Shown: positions 23,779-33,722, counted from the stretch's first letter. The stretch: 40,800 bases of DNA from CAWDPQ01 sp049642465 (GCA_049642465.1 JBAROV010000082.1:1-40800); one strand, 5' to 3'. Notes: a model not told the origin generated them from the letters alone. Program-made: numbers and translations.

Positions 23779-24093
23779 CGATTCGGCATCCTCGCCGAGC
23801 AGTTCCCGACAGCGCGCGATCGAAATCGGCTCCGGCCTCGGATCCGCATGTTCGACGTACTCCAGGGCACCCTTGCGAACTCGATGCAGACGTTCGTGAT
23901 GCGGTGGAGTGCGCTCGAAGCGCGCCGACCTGAGGCCGGCGCGCCGAAACGATGAGCGTGGATGTGGCGTGACGCCGACACCGAAGCGCGTGACTTGAAG
24001 TCGACGGCGCTGATCGCAACGAGATCTGCGCGATCAATCGACTGGTTGTTGAAGGAGCTGACAGCGGTTTCCGTAAATGCTGCCGAGGCAGAC

Positions 24094-26208
24094 ATGAGAA
24101 TCACTCCGCTGATCTCCATCGGCATCGTGCTGGTCGCGGCGCCGGTGTCCACGCAGTCGTCGGGTGGCGGGTTCGACCTTCGGACAGTCTCGACGCGCGC
24201 TGACATGGTGAGCGGCGGCGACGTTCTGATCCAGGTCACGACACCGCCATCCGCCGCGTCACAGGTCGCTCTGACCGTCAACGGCCGCGAACCGCGCGGC
24301 GAGCTCAGGGAGATGACTCCGGGCACGTTGATCGCGCGGCTTACCGATCTGCGATTGGGGGCCAACGACATCGCCGTCGGTCTGAGGGGCCAGAAAGCCG
24401 CCGTTCATCTGTCCGTGGTGAATCACCCGATCGCCGGGCCGGTATTCAGCGGCCGCCACCAAACGCCATTCAACTGCGAGACGCAGGCCTTTGGCCTCGG
24501 CCAACCAGTCGACACCAACTGCATGGTGGCGACTCGGGTCGACTATTTCTATCAATCGACCGCCGCGCAGGCGAACGCCAATCCGTTCAAGCCCTACGAC
24601 GTCGCGGCGCCTCGTCCGCAGGACCTCGCCACAACGACAACGCTCGACGGTAAGACCGTGCCGTACATCGTTCGACGAGAGATGGGGACGATCAATCGAG
24701 CCGTGTATGTGATCGCGTTCCTGCACGAACCCAACACACCGCTTCCAGATCCGTGGAGCGTTAATGTCTCGAACTGGAACAGGCGATTGGTGTACAGCTT
24801 CGGCGCCGGCTGCCAGGCCGGCTATCACCAGGGCCGGACCACTGGTTTTCTGGGGACCAGGAGCCACCTCGAAGAGACTCAGCTCGGCGACTCCGCGCTC
24901 GCCCAGGGGTATGCCATCGCGTCGTCTTCACTCAACGTCTTCGCGAATAATTGCTCGGATGTCATATCCGCCGAAACGATGATGATGGTGAAGGAACACT
25001 TCATCGAACGATTCGGCGTACCGCGCTACACGATTGGCAGCGGCCGCTCGGGCGGGTCGATGCAACAACATCTGCTCGCTCAGAACTATCCGGGGCTGCT
25101 CGATGGACTCATTCCGACCGCAGCGTTCGCCGACACTGTGACACTGATTACTCATCTATCGGATTGCGAATTGCTGGCGCGAGCGTTCGACACCTCGGCG
25201 TTGACGTGGACAGACGCCGAGAAAGCAGCGGTCGCCGGCGAGGCAAACTGGCAGTTCTGCGCGCGGAACGCCACGGCGGTTCCCCTGCTGCGACCAGCAA
25301 ACTGCGACAAGACGAGTGTGCCCAACGATGAGGTCTACGACGCGAGCACCAACCCCAAGGGCGTGCGGTGTACCTATCAGGACAACATGGTGAACGTATT
25401 CGGCGTCGATCCAAAAACCGGTTTCGCGCGTCGCCCGTTCGATAACGTCGGAATTCAGTATGGCCTGAAGACGTTCAACGCTCGCAAGATCACCTTTGAA
25501 CAATTCCTGGATCTCAACCGCCGTATCGGTGGCCACGACACTGATGGCGGCGTCGTCGCAAGGCGCACCGTGGCGGATCCCGAAGCGCTTCGGATCGCCT
25601 TCCAGTCAGGACGAGTCAACGACACGAGCCAGGGCTTGGCGATGGTGCCGATCATCGACGTGCGTCCCTACACCGACGGCAGCGGGGACGTCCACGACGC
25701 GGTCAACAGCCTGGTCACACGGGCGCGATTGATGGCCGCCAATGGTACATCCGCAAATCAAGTGATCCACACCTATGCGCCGGAAACGGACAACATCCAG
25801 CGCGTGCAGCGCGACAACCTCGCCGAGATGGAACAGTGGCTGGACGCCATCGCGAACGACAAGGCGCCTGCGAAGTCCGCGCTTGAACGGGTGATTCGCA
25901 ATCGGCCGAAGAGTGTCACCGATGCGTGCTACGCCAGGGAAGGGGAGAAGATCACCGACATGGCACGCTGTGCGCAGATGTTCCCTGCCTACTCGAATCC
26001 GCGGCTCGAGGCCGGCATGCCGATCGCAGCCACGATGCTGAAGTGCCAATTGAAGGCCGTCGACTCGGCCGATTATTCGGTGCGCCTCACAGCGTCGCAA
26101 CTCGCGTCCATTCGAACCACGTTCCCGTCAGGTGTCTGCGACTTCACGAAGAAGGGCGTGGCGGTGGGTCCCTCCGAGACGTGGCGCAAATACGGAGGCA
26201 TGAAATGA
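24094..26208 (+). CDS. Secreted DUF6351-family, alpha/beta-hydrolase-like protein
   Basis: A 704-residue exported protein of the group annotated as DUF6351. A signal peptide (MRITPLISIGIVLVAAPVSTQS) opens it, followed by a beta-rich N-terminal domain. TIGSGRSGGSMQQHLLAQ at 314-331 places Ser319 in a nucleophile-elbow-like GRSGG, and YPGLLDGLIP follows, as in tannase/feruloyl-esterase-like folds. Many cysteines (for example FNCETQ, DTNCMV, GAGCQAG, NNCSD) suggest disulfides outside the cytoplasm. The ATG at 24094 gives the signal peptide; the frame is open to 23962 without it. The substrate is not known. It stands alone just past the recombinase remnant. Confidence 0.8.
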   Translation: MRITPLISIGIVLVAAPVSTQSSGGGFDLRTVSTRADMVSGGDVLIQVTTPPSAASQVALTVNGREPRGELREMTPGTLIARLTDLRLGANDIAVGLRGQKAAVHLSVVNHPIAGPVFSGRHQTPFNCETQAFGLGQPVDTNCMVATRVDYFYQSTAAQANANPFKPYDVAAPRPQDLATTTTLDGKTVPYIVRREMGTINRAVYVIAFLHEPNTPLPDPWSVNVSNWNRRLVYSFGAGCQAGYHQGRTTGFLGTRSHLEETQLGDSALAQGYAIASSSLNVFANNCSDVISAETMMMVKEHFIERFGVPRYTIGSGRSGGSMQQHLLAQNYPGLLDGLIPTAAFADTVTLITHLSDCELLARAFDTSALTWTDAEKAAVAGEANWQFCARNATAVPLLRPANCDKTSVPNDEVYDASTNPKGVRCTYQDNMVNVFGVDPKTGFARRPFDNVGIQYGLKTFNARKITFEQFLDLNRRIGGHDTDGGVVARRTVADPEALRIAFQSGRVNDTSQGLAMVPIIDVRPYTDGSGDVHDAVNSLVTRARLMAANGTSANQVIHTYAPETDNIQRVQRDNLAEMEQWLDAIANDKAPAKSALERVIRNRPKSVTDACYAREGEKITDMARCAQMFPAYSNPRLEAGMPIAATMLKCQLKAVDSADYSVRLTASQLASIRTTFPSGVCDFTKKGVAVGPSETWRKYGGMK

Positions 26209-26494
26209 CGGAAGTAAGACTCAGAGTGACACGTATATCACCCTGCGGTGGATGACTTGCAATAGGCGACATGCCGCAGTGCGTCGATGGTCTCTAGCCA
26301 ACTCGTGAGTAGGTTCCAACTGACGCTGCTCAGGTCCATTAACCCCTCTTCGTTCGGGATCTCGGCTCACGCTGGCGCAGCACGCGTCCGGTAAGACCTA
26401 CCGAGACACACGTCGCAAGCATTGTCTGATCGTCGTTGCGGCACCCACGCGCAGGCTGGTGCAGCGCTTGTCGATCGCCACGCCACCAGCAGGG
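26209..26494. other. Intergenic region with dispersed repeat copy 1
   Basis: This gap between convergent genes holds one copy of a short dispersed sequence at 26312-26338 (GGTTCCAACTGACGCTGCTC and on). On the minus strand, 26339 back to 26238, it reads as a 33-residue open frame beginning MDLSSVSWNLLTSWLE. The rest shows nothing I can assign. Confidence 0.5.
26312..26338. repeat. Dispersed 27-base repeat, copy 1
   Basis: The core ACTGACGCTGCTCAGGTCCA, preceded by GGTTCCA, recurs with few changes at 35148-35175, 35969-35994 and 39763-39790. All copies lie in intergenic accessory DNA. On the minus strand the copies encode related peptide text, DLSSVSWN in this one. Confidence 0.65.
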
Positions 26495-27676
26495 TCATCG
26501 TGCACGAACCCTCAAATCCAGCCAAACTAACGCGTGATCGCTGGCTGGCTCGGGTGGTCTCATCAGGCCGCTGAGCGGATCGCCGCCACGCGGGTACCAG
26601 ACGCCGGTGTCGGCAACGTCGAGGTCGTGACTCGGCAGCACGTAGTCGAGACGTCCAAAGCTGCTGGTCAGACTGCGGGGATCGCCGGGATAACGCGTTC
26701 GGTCGTGCGGCGGTGGCCATTCGCCTTCACCGAGCGGCGTCGGGTCCCGCAATGCGGCATGCTCGAGCAGCTGCGAGATCGCCGTCCGCCCGTACGTCGG
26801 CAGATCCCAGAATGGGTCGGCATTCAGGTCACCCAACACCACGAACGATGATCCTGCCGCCAGACCGCCTGCTCGCCCTTGGTCGTCCACAATGTAGCGC
26901 GCCATCGTTCCGCCGGTGATGTAGTCGGCCCACAGCCGGATCTCGTCGAAGTTGCGGCGTCCGTTGGCGTCCTCGGGACCGTCGAATACTGGCGGCGTCG
27001 GATGACTTACCAGGAAGTGAATCACGCGGCCGTTTAGCTGCACTGGCACGTCCCAGTGGCTCTTGCTCGACAGGCGGAACACTTCTACTGCCTCGGCGGA
27101 ATAGTAGGCGGGTCGGCCGTCGCGGCCATCAGGCATGAGGTGCCCGGGCATGTCCTTCCAGAGGAACCGCTGAAACGTGCGGATTGCTTTCGCGTCGAAA
27201 GGATAGCGACTGAATAGGGCCATCCCGTACTGGCCAGGATAAGCACCGAATCCGAAGGCATCTCCTGGGTCCGTAGCGTCGCCATCGTTGGTGAAATCGA
27301 TGCTCGACGGAACTCCGGTGTTGACCGGCAGGTAAGCAAGGTGCGGCAGGGCGAGAGATGCAAGACCCTCCCGGTTGTTCACGAGATATCGGTCCGCGAA
27401 GCGTCTGGCACAGTTCGGGTCGGCGGAATAGTCAATCTCGTTGATTAGAACGACGTCAGGTTGAACGCGGCGGAGAATTTCGGCCGCCTTGCGAAGCTGC
27501 GGGTCTGCTCCATGCTCGCCTCGCAAATCGACTGCGTCCATCTTGGCGCATGAGAGCTCGAAAACGTTGAACGTCGCCACGCGCAGCGTGACGGGCAGCC
27601 GCGGCTGTGCACCACAAGCGAGAGCGATCCAAACGGAGATCGCAACACCGGATCTCACCGGCCATGCGCGGCCCAT
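26495..27676 (-). CDS. Secreted endonuclease/exonuclease/phosphatase-family protein, probable lipoprotein
   Basis: A 393-residue protein with an EEP (DNase I-like) fold. VATFNVFEL gives the conserved Asn, VVLINEIDYSAD the metal-binding Glu, and FLVSHPTPPVFDG a histidine segment. VVLGDLNADP gives the Asp-x-Asn pair, and ASDHALVWLDL the C-terminal Asp-His. The chosen start at 27676 yields a short signal ending IALACG, a lipobox-like sequence whose cysteine could be lipidated. A longer frame to 27760 adds an Arg-rich N-terminus without support. Conserved acidobacterial and planctomycete relatives are annotated only as EEP proteins. The substrate may be nucleic acid or a phospho-compound. Confidence 0.82.
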   Translation of the reverse strand: MGRAWPVRSGVAISVWIALACGAQPRLPVTLRVATFNVFELSCAKMDAVDLRGEHGADPQLRKAAEILRRVQPDVVLINEIDYSADPNCARRFADRYLVNNREGLASLALPHLAYLPVNTGVPSSIDFTNDGDATDPGDAFGFGAYPGQYGMALFSRYPFDAKAIRTFQRFLWKDMPGHLMPDGRDGRPAYYSAEAVEVFRLSSKSHWDVPVQLNGRVIHFLVSHPTPPVFDGPEDANGRRNFDEIRLWADYITGGTMARYIVDDQGRAGGLAAGSSFVVLGDLNADPFWDLPTYGRTAISQLLEHAALRDPTPLGEGEWPPPHDRTRYPGDPRSLTSSFGRLDYVLPSHDLDVADTGVWYPRGGDPLSGLMRPPEPASDHALVWLDLRVRAR

Positions 27677-27765
27677 TGTCGCTCTGCCCCACAACGGTGT
27701 GGCTCCAACGTTTCGCACGTTGCTGATCCTGCGCCTAGCCCAGCGCACACGCGAGTTCACGGCGT

Positions 27766-28928
27766 TTGCATTCTAGACGAGCTACTCAAGTACCAACGAG
27801 AAGACCAGATCGCCAGCCGGTTCGGGAAACTCGGAATCGGTTCGGCAGCAACCACGTACTCGCCTGCAGCCCGGTCCCCGCGCGCGTGTACGGACCCAGG
27901 TTCTATCCATCGACGCTCGATGTTTCTCAGGCAATGTTCATTAACGCGCTCGCTCATCCGGCGCCGGCAGTGAAAATCGAGCTCCTGCCAGTCCAACCAG
28001 TGCGGGTGATGGGCACAGTCATCAGCGCCTCGGGCCGCTCGACGGAGGGCTTTGACGTCGGGCTGTTTCGCGGCTTCGGTGGTTTCGGAACCGGGGCGAC
28101 TTTGGCAGTCGTCGGTGCAAAGGGCGCCTTCGAAATCCCGCGCGTGCCTCCCGGCGCATACGGACTGACCATCGAGCCGCACGGCTCGCGCCCTGGTCTG
28201 CAGGGGCGCGAGTTTGTCGACACGATGATCGATGTGAAGGACCACGACCTCGATCTCTCGCTCACCGTCGGGCCTGGTGCGTCCCTCACCGGTCACGTCG
28301 TCGCCGAGCCTTCGGGAGCCATCACGACGCCGATCGGGCTGCGGGTGACGGTGAAGAAGGCTCACGAACAACTGGCAGCCGGAATGCCGATCTCGGTGGC
28401 CGTGAACGGCGACTGGTCATTCAGGATGACGGGCCTATCTGGCTCGTACGAGTTGTTCGTGTCAGCGGATCGGCCGCCGCCGATGGTCGTGGCTACGCGA
28501 GTCGTCATCGATGGGCATCGTACCCCGCGACGGGAGGCATTGCGCTGGCAGAAGGCGATCACGATGTCGTCGTCTTTGTAGCACCGCGCGAGGCGCCGAG
28601 GGCGACCGTCGACACCACGCAGACTTCGAGCGCGCTCATCGAACAGTTCAAAAACGAAAAGGTTTTCTGGAAACAGATCGAGATCGCGAAGGCCATCGCC
28701 GGTAAACGTGACGCGACCGTGCTGCCGCCGCTCGCCGACTGGCTTGGTCATGAGGATCGCCACATCCGCGGCAACGTCGCCTTCATCTTCGCCAGCTTGG
28801 GCGATCCGCGCGGACTACAGACGATCGCCGAGATCCTCGCCGACCGATCGGAGCGCCCCCTGGGTCAAGGAATCCCGACCGCGCCACTGATCCCAACGCG
28901 AGTCGTACTGCTCAGCTGCCGCGGCTGA
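27766..28928 (+). pseudogene. Remnant of carboxypeptidase-regulatory / HEAT-repeat protein
   Basis: Two reading frames carry pieces of one protein. The first, to 28581, from about 27880 encodes YGPRFYPSTLD, then PVQPVRVMGTVISASGR and the beta-sandwich text FEIPRVPPGAYGLTIEP typical of carboxypeptidase-regulatory-like domains. Near 28520 the coding sense moves to another frame, reading GIALAEGDHDVVVFVAPREA. It continues through FWKQIEIAKAIAGKRD, VLPPLADWLGHEDRHIRGN and FIFASLGDPRGLQTIAEILA, which are HEAT-type repeats. It ends at a stop at 28928 after GQGIPTAP, earlier than in relatives I know. No credible start exists at the 5' end. Hence the gene lacks its beginning, has a frameshift and is truncated. 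Confidence 0.75.
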
Positions 28929-29087
28929 CGCGCGCCGCGTTTATGTACCGACACCGCCGGTCAAGATCCATGCACTCAGACACGCGAGATCTCACCGGAT
29001 CGGCATTTTTTGCCTTGATGCGGCCGGTACAGAAGGTGCACGCCCGCGCGCGGTTCGCTCTCAGGTCGCCCACAACGGAGGAAAGCG

Positions 29088-32000
29088 ATGTCACCCACCA
29101 CGCGGCGCACATCCGTCACTCTGCAAAGCCTCACGTTCGTACTGCTGTGTTGCAGTCTGACCCTTGCACAGTCATTCACTGCAACCGTCCGAGGTACCGC
29201 GAAGGACACCACTGGCTCTTCAGTTCCTCACGCGGCCGTGACCATCACGGATGCTGACCGGGGAACGAGCCAGACGACGGTGGCCGACGAGGCTGGCCGA
29301 TTCGCGATCACCGCACTGCCGCCGGGTCAATACGAGCTGACGGTTGAAGCGGCTGGTTTCAAGAAGTTTTCGAGCGGCCGGTTCACTCTCGCGGTCCAAC
29401 AGCAGGCTACCGTCGACGCAAAGTTAGACGTAGGCGGTGTGAATGAAACCGTCGAAGTCAGCGCGGCAGCGACGGTCAACACCACCATCGCGAACCTCGG
29501 CCAGGTCATCAACAATGAGACCATCGTCTCCTTGCCCAACCTCGGCCGAAACCCGATGGCGTTCACGTACCTGACTCCCGGTGTCGTCGGTTCGGGAGGA
29601 CGACCCGGTGACTCCAACACCAACTTCGTCGCCAACGGCTCACGCAACTCGACGTCCGACGTTTTGCTCGACGGCGTGACCGTTGTGACCGTCGAGCAGA
29701 ACTCCGGCATCACTGACCTGAAGTACTCACCCGCCGTGGACGCGGTGCAGGAATTCAAGGTGCAGACGAACTTCTTCTCCGCAGAATTCGGCCAGACGGG
29801 CGGCGCCGTCGTGAACATGGTGACCAAGTCAGGCACCAACAGATTCGACGGCACCGGGTACTACTTCCTGCGCCACTCCTCGCTGAATGCGAATGACTGG
29901 TTCTCGAACCGGGCGGGGCGGAGCCTCCCGTACTCACGACGCGATCAGGCCGGCGGAGTGCTCGGCGGCCCGCTCGTGAGAAACAAGACGTTCTTCTTCG
30001 CGATGTACGAGTTCACCGAATCGAAAAGCCCCCTCACATCCACGCGGACCGTTCCGACGTTGCTGCAACGGCAAGGGGACTTCTCGCAGACGAGGAACGC
30101 CGCCGGTCAGGTGATGACGATCTACAACCCGTTCGACACCTTTATCAATGCGCAGGGGAACCTGGAACGCAGGCCGTTTCCCGGGAACATCATTCCGCCG
30201 GAGATGATGGATCCGATTGCCCTCAAGGGCCTCGCCTACTTTCCGCTGCCGAACATCACGAGCACGTCGATCACGGGAACCAACAACTGGTTCGGGCAAG
30301 GCATTTCCCAGAGTGTCAACCGCCAGATGAGCATCAAACTGGATCAGAACTTCTCCGAGCGGAGCCGTCTGAGCGGCCGCTACAGTTATGGTCCGTATAC
30401 TCAGACACCGCCTAACCTTTTCGGGGAACTGGGCGCCGCCTTTCCACTCAACAACGGCCCCGTCGTCGGGAGCGTTCATTCCGTCGTGACCGAGTTCACC
30501 CGGACGCAGAGTCCGACAGCGCTCTGGACCGTGCGCTATGGTTTGACGTACGCGACGTATGTGCGAGATCCAATTCAGCGCTTCGATCTCACCGAGCTCG
30601 GTCTTCCCCAGTACATGAAAGATCAAGCGACTTACGATGTGTTCACGCGCTTCGCGCCAGAGGGGTACAGCCCGATCGGTACTGAGGGCTGGCTCAAGAT
30701 GGATCGCCAGGAGGGCGTCCACCACTTCTCGGGTTCGTACACGAAGATGTTGGGCGGACACAGTCTGAAGGCGGGCGCCGAAAGCCGGTGGAACTTTCTC
30801 GACTACGCTCAGCCCGGATATCCGTCGGGCCAGTTCACGTTCGGCAGGGGTATCACCTGCAGGGATCGTTTTTCATGCGCCGGCAACGAGGGGAACGGTC
30901 TGGCATCGATGCTCCTCGGCTGGCCGACAGGCGGTGATTTCCACATCGATCCAAAGGTCTTCACGCGGTCGGCATATTGGGGTTTCTATGTCCACGACGA
31001 CTGGAGGGTGGTACCGAAACTGACATTGAATCTCGGGCTGCGCTACGACTTCGACGTGCCGCGGTGGGAGACTGAAAATCGCATGAGTTATTGGGATCTG
31101 GAAGCGCAATCTCCCGTTCAGGTACCCGGCTACGACACGCGCGGCGTCATCAAATTCGTGGACAGCAACAAACGTTCACCGTTCGATGCGGACATGAACA
31201 ACGTGCAGCCCCGCCTCGGCTTCGCTTACGCGCTGAATCCGAAGACGTCTATCCGTGGGGCGTATGGATTGTTCTTCACCCTCAGCCGCGCCACTGTCTT
31301 CGGCCACACTGGCGGAGGCTTCAACGTCAACTCCACGCCTACTTTCACACTGGACTCGAACGCCACACGCTACGCGACGCTCGCCAATCCCTATCCCAAC
31401 GGCATGTTGTTGCCGCCGGGGAGCGCCCAGGGCGACAGCACCTTCATCGGCCTGAATGCCGGCACCATTCTGCCCAGCAACAATCGCAACCCCGAATACC
31501 ATTCCTGGAATGTGTCGGTCCAGCGCGAAATCGGTTGGAATTCGGTCATCGAGACCAACTACACCGGCAGCCGCGGGACGCACCTGTTCATTCCGATTAC
31601 AACGCTGACTCCGCTGGATCCGCAGTACTGGTCGATGGGTCGTACCGCGTTGAACGCTGCCGTGCCGAATCCGTTCTACGGGATCATCACGGATCCGCTC
31701 GCGACCGCCCTGAACGGGCCGACGGTCCAGCGGTTCCGCCTGTTACGTCCCATGCCTCAATTCAACGGCGCCAACGTCGGGACGTCGGAGCCTCCGCGCG
31801 GCGAGTCCTCGTATCACGCGCTCCAGGTGAAATGGGACAAGCGTTTCTCTGGCGGGTTCAGCATGCTGTCGCACTATACGTGGTCGAAGATGATCGACAA
31901 CGCGTCGCACAGCTCGGGCAACGTCAGCTGGCTCGGTGGTTCCACCAGCGTCCAGAACATCTGGGATCTGGACGCCGAGCGTTCACTGTCGTCGCATGAC

Positions 32001-32543
32001 GTCGCTCATCGCTTCGCCATCGCGGGCGTCTGGCAACTGCCTTTCGGCCGCGACCGCAAGTGGGGGTCGAACTGGAACCGCGTTGCCGATCTCGCGCTCG
32101 GCGGCTGGAACGTCAGCGGAACGTTCTCCCGACAAAGTGGCATGCCCCTCGCCGTCACGCAATCCGGAGGTTTGATCTGGGATGGCACGCAGCGTCCGAA
32201 CCTGATCGGTGACCCGAGCACGTCGGGTCCCATCCAGGACAGGCTCAATAACTACTTCAATGCTGCGGCGTTCTCGCAGCCGCCGCCCGACGTGCCCGGC
32301 ACCGCGCCTCGGAACCTCAGTTACCGCGGACCGGCCATACAGATCTTCGACGCGGTTCTGATCAAGAACATCGGCGTTCGAAATGGGCAGCGGCTCGAGG
32401 TCAGAATCGAGGCGCAGAACGTTCTGAACCATCCCATCTTCGGCGATCCGAATACGAGTTTCGGATCCACGTCCTTTGGTCAGATTACGGGCACGAAGGT
32501 CGGGCCGCGCCAGTTGATGGTCGGACTGAAGTTCCACTTCTGA
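29088..32543 (+). CDS. Oar-like TonB-dependent outer-membrane receptor
   Basis: A 1151-residue outer-membrane protein. A signal peptide ends near LTLAQS (about residue 28). Residues 33-115 form a carboxypeptidase-regulatory-like domain (VRGTAKDTTGSSVPHAAVTI, then LPPGQYELTVEAAGF). The plug follows, with LPNLGRNPMAF and FVANGSRNSTSDVLLDGV, then EFKVQTNFFSAEFGQTGGAVVNMVTKSGTN. The remaining roughly 850 residues are a long aromatic-rich beta barrel ending in phenylalanine (LMVGLKFHF), as outer-membrane proteins do. Such receptors are expanded in Acidobacteriota and are thought to import large ligands, often glycans or peptides; the ligand here is unknown. A GGAGG ribosome site precedes the ATG. 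A strong hairpin follows the stop. Confidence 0.93.
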   Translation: MSPTTRRTSVTLQSLTFVLLCCSLTLAQSFTATVRGTAKDTTGSSVPHAAVTITDADRGTSQTTVADEAGRFAITALPPGQYELTVEAAGFKKFSSGRFTLAVQQQATVDAKLDVGGVNETVEVSAAATVNTTIANLGQVINNETIVSLPNLGRNPMAFTYLTPGVVGSGGRPGDSNTNFVANGSRNSTSDVLLDGVTVVTVEQNSGITDLKYSPAVDAVQEFKVQTNFFSAEFGQTGGAVVNMVTKSGTNRFDGTGYYFLRHSSLNANDWFSNRAGRSLPYSRRDQAGGVLGGPLVRNKTFFFAMYEFTESKSPLTSTRTVPTLLQRQGDFSQTRNAAGQVMTIYNPFDTFINAQGNLERRPFPGNIIPPEMMDPIALKGLAYFPLPNITSTSITGTNNWFGQGISQSVNRQMSIKLDQNFSERSRLSGRYSYGPYTQTPPNLFGELGAAFPLNNGPVVGSVHSVVTEFTRTQSPTALWTVRYGLTYATYVRDPIQRFDLTELGLPQYMKDQATYDVFTRFAPEGYSPIGTEGWLKMDRQEGVHHFSGSYTKMLGGHSLKAGAESRWNFLDYAQPGYPSGQFTFGRGITCRDRFSCAGNEGNGLASMLLGWPTGGDFHIDPKVFTRSAYWGFYVHDDWRVVPKLTLNLGLRYDFDVPRWETENRMSYWDLEAQSPVQVPGYDTRGVIKFVDSNKRSPFDADMNNVQPRLGFAYALNPKTSIRGAYGLFFTLSRATVFGHTGGGFNVNSTPTFTLDSNATRYATLANPYPNGMLLPPGSAQGDSTFIGLNAGTILPSNNRNPEYHSWNVSVQREIGWNSVIETNYTGSRGTHLFIPITTLTPLDPQYWSMGRTALNAAVPNPFYGIITDPLATALNGPTVQRFRLLRPMPQFNGANVGTSEPPRGESSYHALQVKWDKRFSGGFSMLSHYTWSKMIDNASHSSGNVSWLGGSTSVQNIWDLDAERSLSSHDVAHRFAIAGVWQLPFGRDRKWGSNWNRVADLALGGWNVSGTFSRQSGMPLAVTQSGGLIWDGTQRPNLIGDPSTSGPIQDRLNNYFNAAAFSQPPPDVPGTAPRNLSYRGPAIQIFDAVLIKNIGVRNGQRLEVRIEAQNVLNHPIFGDPNTSFGSTSFGQITGTKVGPRQLMVGLKFHF

Positions 32544-32555
32544 GCGCTTCAGGGG

Positions 32556-32579
32556 GCCGCGCCGACGTGTCGGCGCGGC
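32556..32579 (+). terminator. Hairpin after the TonB receptor gene
   Basis: Perfect 11-base arms GCCGCGCCGAC and GTCGGCGCGGC with a two-base loop begin 13 bases after the receptor stop codon. No T-run follows, so termination is inferred from position and stem strength. Confidence 0.6.
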
Positions 32580-32639
32580 TCATTGCAGCAGAAAGCCTCA
32601 GATCTCTCCTCGTTTCGCCCCTACAATCGGTGGAACGTC

Positions 32640-33722
32640 ATGCAGAACGGGGGACGGGACCGCTTCAACCAGCTGCTCTTCTATTCGCTCGTCGTGGCGA
32701 CGGCGTACCTCGTCTTCGTCGTGCTGCGGCCGTTCCTCGCGTCGCTCGCGTGGGCGGCCATCTTCGCGATGATGTTCCATCCCGTGCACCTGCAGCTGGC
32801 CCGGCGCGTCGGGCCAAATCGCGCCGCGCTCCTGACCACGCTGATGGCGGGTGTGTTGATCGTCGGCCCGGCAGTCTTGATCGTGTCGGTGTTCGCGCAC
32901 GAAGTTCCGAGCGTCATCGAGTACTTGAAGGGCGTGTCGGTCACGCCGGAGCAGATTCAGAAGATCTGGGACATCGTCAGAAGCCGAAGCCCGTTCGAGT
33001 TGCCGGCCGACCCGACGTCGATGCTGCGGGAGGGGGCGCAGCGCGCGCTGGCGTTTCTCGCGCCGCGAGCTGGCGCCGTGGTTGCCGACGTGCTGTCGAC
33101 GCTGGGTGCGCTCGTCATCATGTTATTCGCGCTGTTCTTTCTGCTTCGTGACGGGCACACCCTCGGTCGTCAAGTGCGCGAACTGTTGCCACTGCCGGAC
33201 CAGGAGCGCGATCGGATGATCGCCGAAACGCGCGACCTCGTGATCGCCAGCGTCGGCGTCGGGCTGGCGGTGGCCGCCGCGCAGGGGACAATCGGCGGAG
33301 TGGCCTTTGCCTTGCTCGGCATCAAGGCACCAGTCATCTGGGGCGTCGTGATGGCGATGACGTCGCTGATTCCCATCGTCGGCGCTGCGCTGGTGTGGCT
33401 GCCGACAGCGCTGTGGCTGTTGCTCTCGGGCGACGTGGTGCGTGGTGTTGTTCTGTTGATCATCGGCGGGGTCGGGATCAGCATGGTCGACAACATCATG
33501 CGGCCGGTACTGCTCAGTGGACGGACGTCAGCGAGTGGGTTGGTGGTATTTCTCGGGTTGCTCGGCGGCGTGTCGGCGTTTGGCTTCGTCGGTCTGGTGC
33601 TGGGCCCGATTGTGCTCGTCACGGCCGGCAGCCTGCTGCGAGCGTTCACGCGCCCTCAACTCATCAAGTCGCCGGTGGTCATCGGCGAGTCCAGGACAGC
33701 GTCGGTGCGCCTGAATGAATGA
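32640..33722 (+). CDS. AI-2E family transporter-like membrane protein
   Basis: A 360-residue integral membrane protein of the AI-2E/PerM family, with about seven to eight membrane segments. An N-terminal pair of helices includes FLASLAWAAIFAMMFHPVH. A soluble region covers about 90-150. The C-terminal helices contain the family signatures GIKAPVIWGVVMAMTSLIPIVG (core ALLGIKAPVIWG, LIPIVGA) and VDNIMRPVLLSGR. Members export diverse small molecules or act as cation/proton antiporters, so autoinducer transport should not be assumed. The ATG at 32640 was preferred over 32583 because a TACAAT -10 box at 32622-32627 lies between them. It overlaps the cyclophilin gene by four bases. Confidence 0.87.
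   Translation: MQNGGRDRFNQLLFYSLVVATAYLVFVVLRPFLASLAWAAIFAMMFHPVHLQLARRVGPNRAALLTTLMAGVLIVGPAVLIVSVFAHEVPSVIEYLKGVSVTPEQIQKIWDIVRSRSPFELPADPTSMLREGAQRALAFLAPRAGAVVADVLSTLGALVIMLFALFFLLRDGHTLGRQVRELLPLPDQERDRMIAETRDLVIASVGVGLAVAAAQGTIGGVAFALLGIKAPVIWGVVMAMTSLIPIVGAALVWLPTALWLLLSGDVVRGVVLLIIGGVGISMVDNIMRPVLLSGRTSASGLVVFLGLLGGVSAFGFVGLVLGPIVLVTAGSLLRAFTRPQLIKSPVVIGESRTASVRLNE

Larger units (their letters stand above)
22536..24093. mobile_element. Degraded serine-recombinase / GIY-YIG element downstream of tRNA-Ala
   Basis: The stretch holds an apparently intact GIY-YIG gene, a broken serine recombinase on the opposite strand and a small open frame beyond it. Parts match a second, more deleted copy at 36002-36374: 22581-22637 with 36002-36058, 22903-23046 with 36071-36215, 23322-23380 with about 36218-36275, and 23520-23620 with 36275-36374. 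The outer limits are uncertain because I see no flanking direct repeats. It is called an element because recombinase and nuclease recur together. The bases 22536-22788 and 23779-24093 hold no gene I can support. Confidence 0.6.

Noticed and set aside
22436..24037. 533-residue leftward open frame containing the recombinase start
   Set aside because: Only the part from 23620 to about 23305 has recombinase sense. The rest is out-of-frame readthrough that even crosses the tRNA.
32640..33722. Quorum-sensing autoinducer-2 exporter
   Set aside because: The family name is historical; members have varied transport roles and no luxS or lsr genes are present here.
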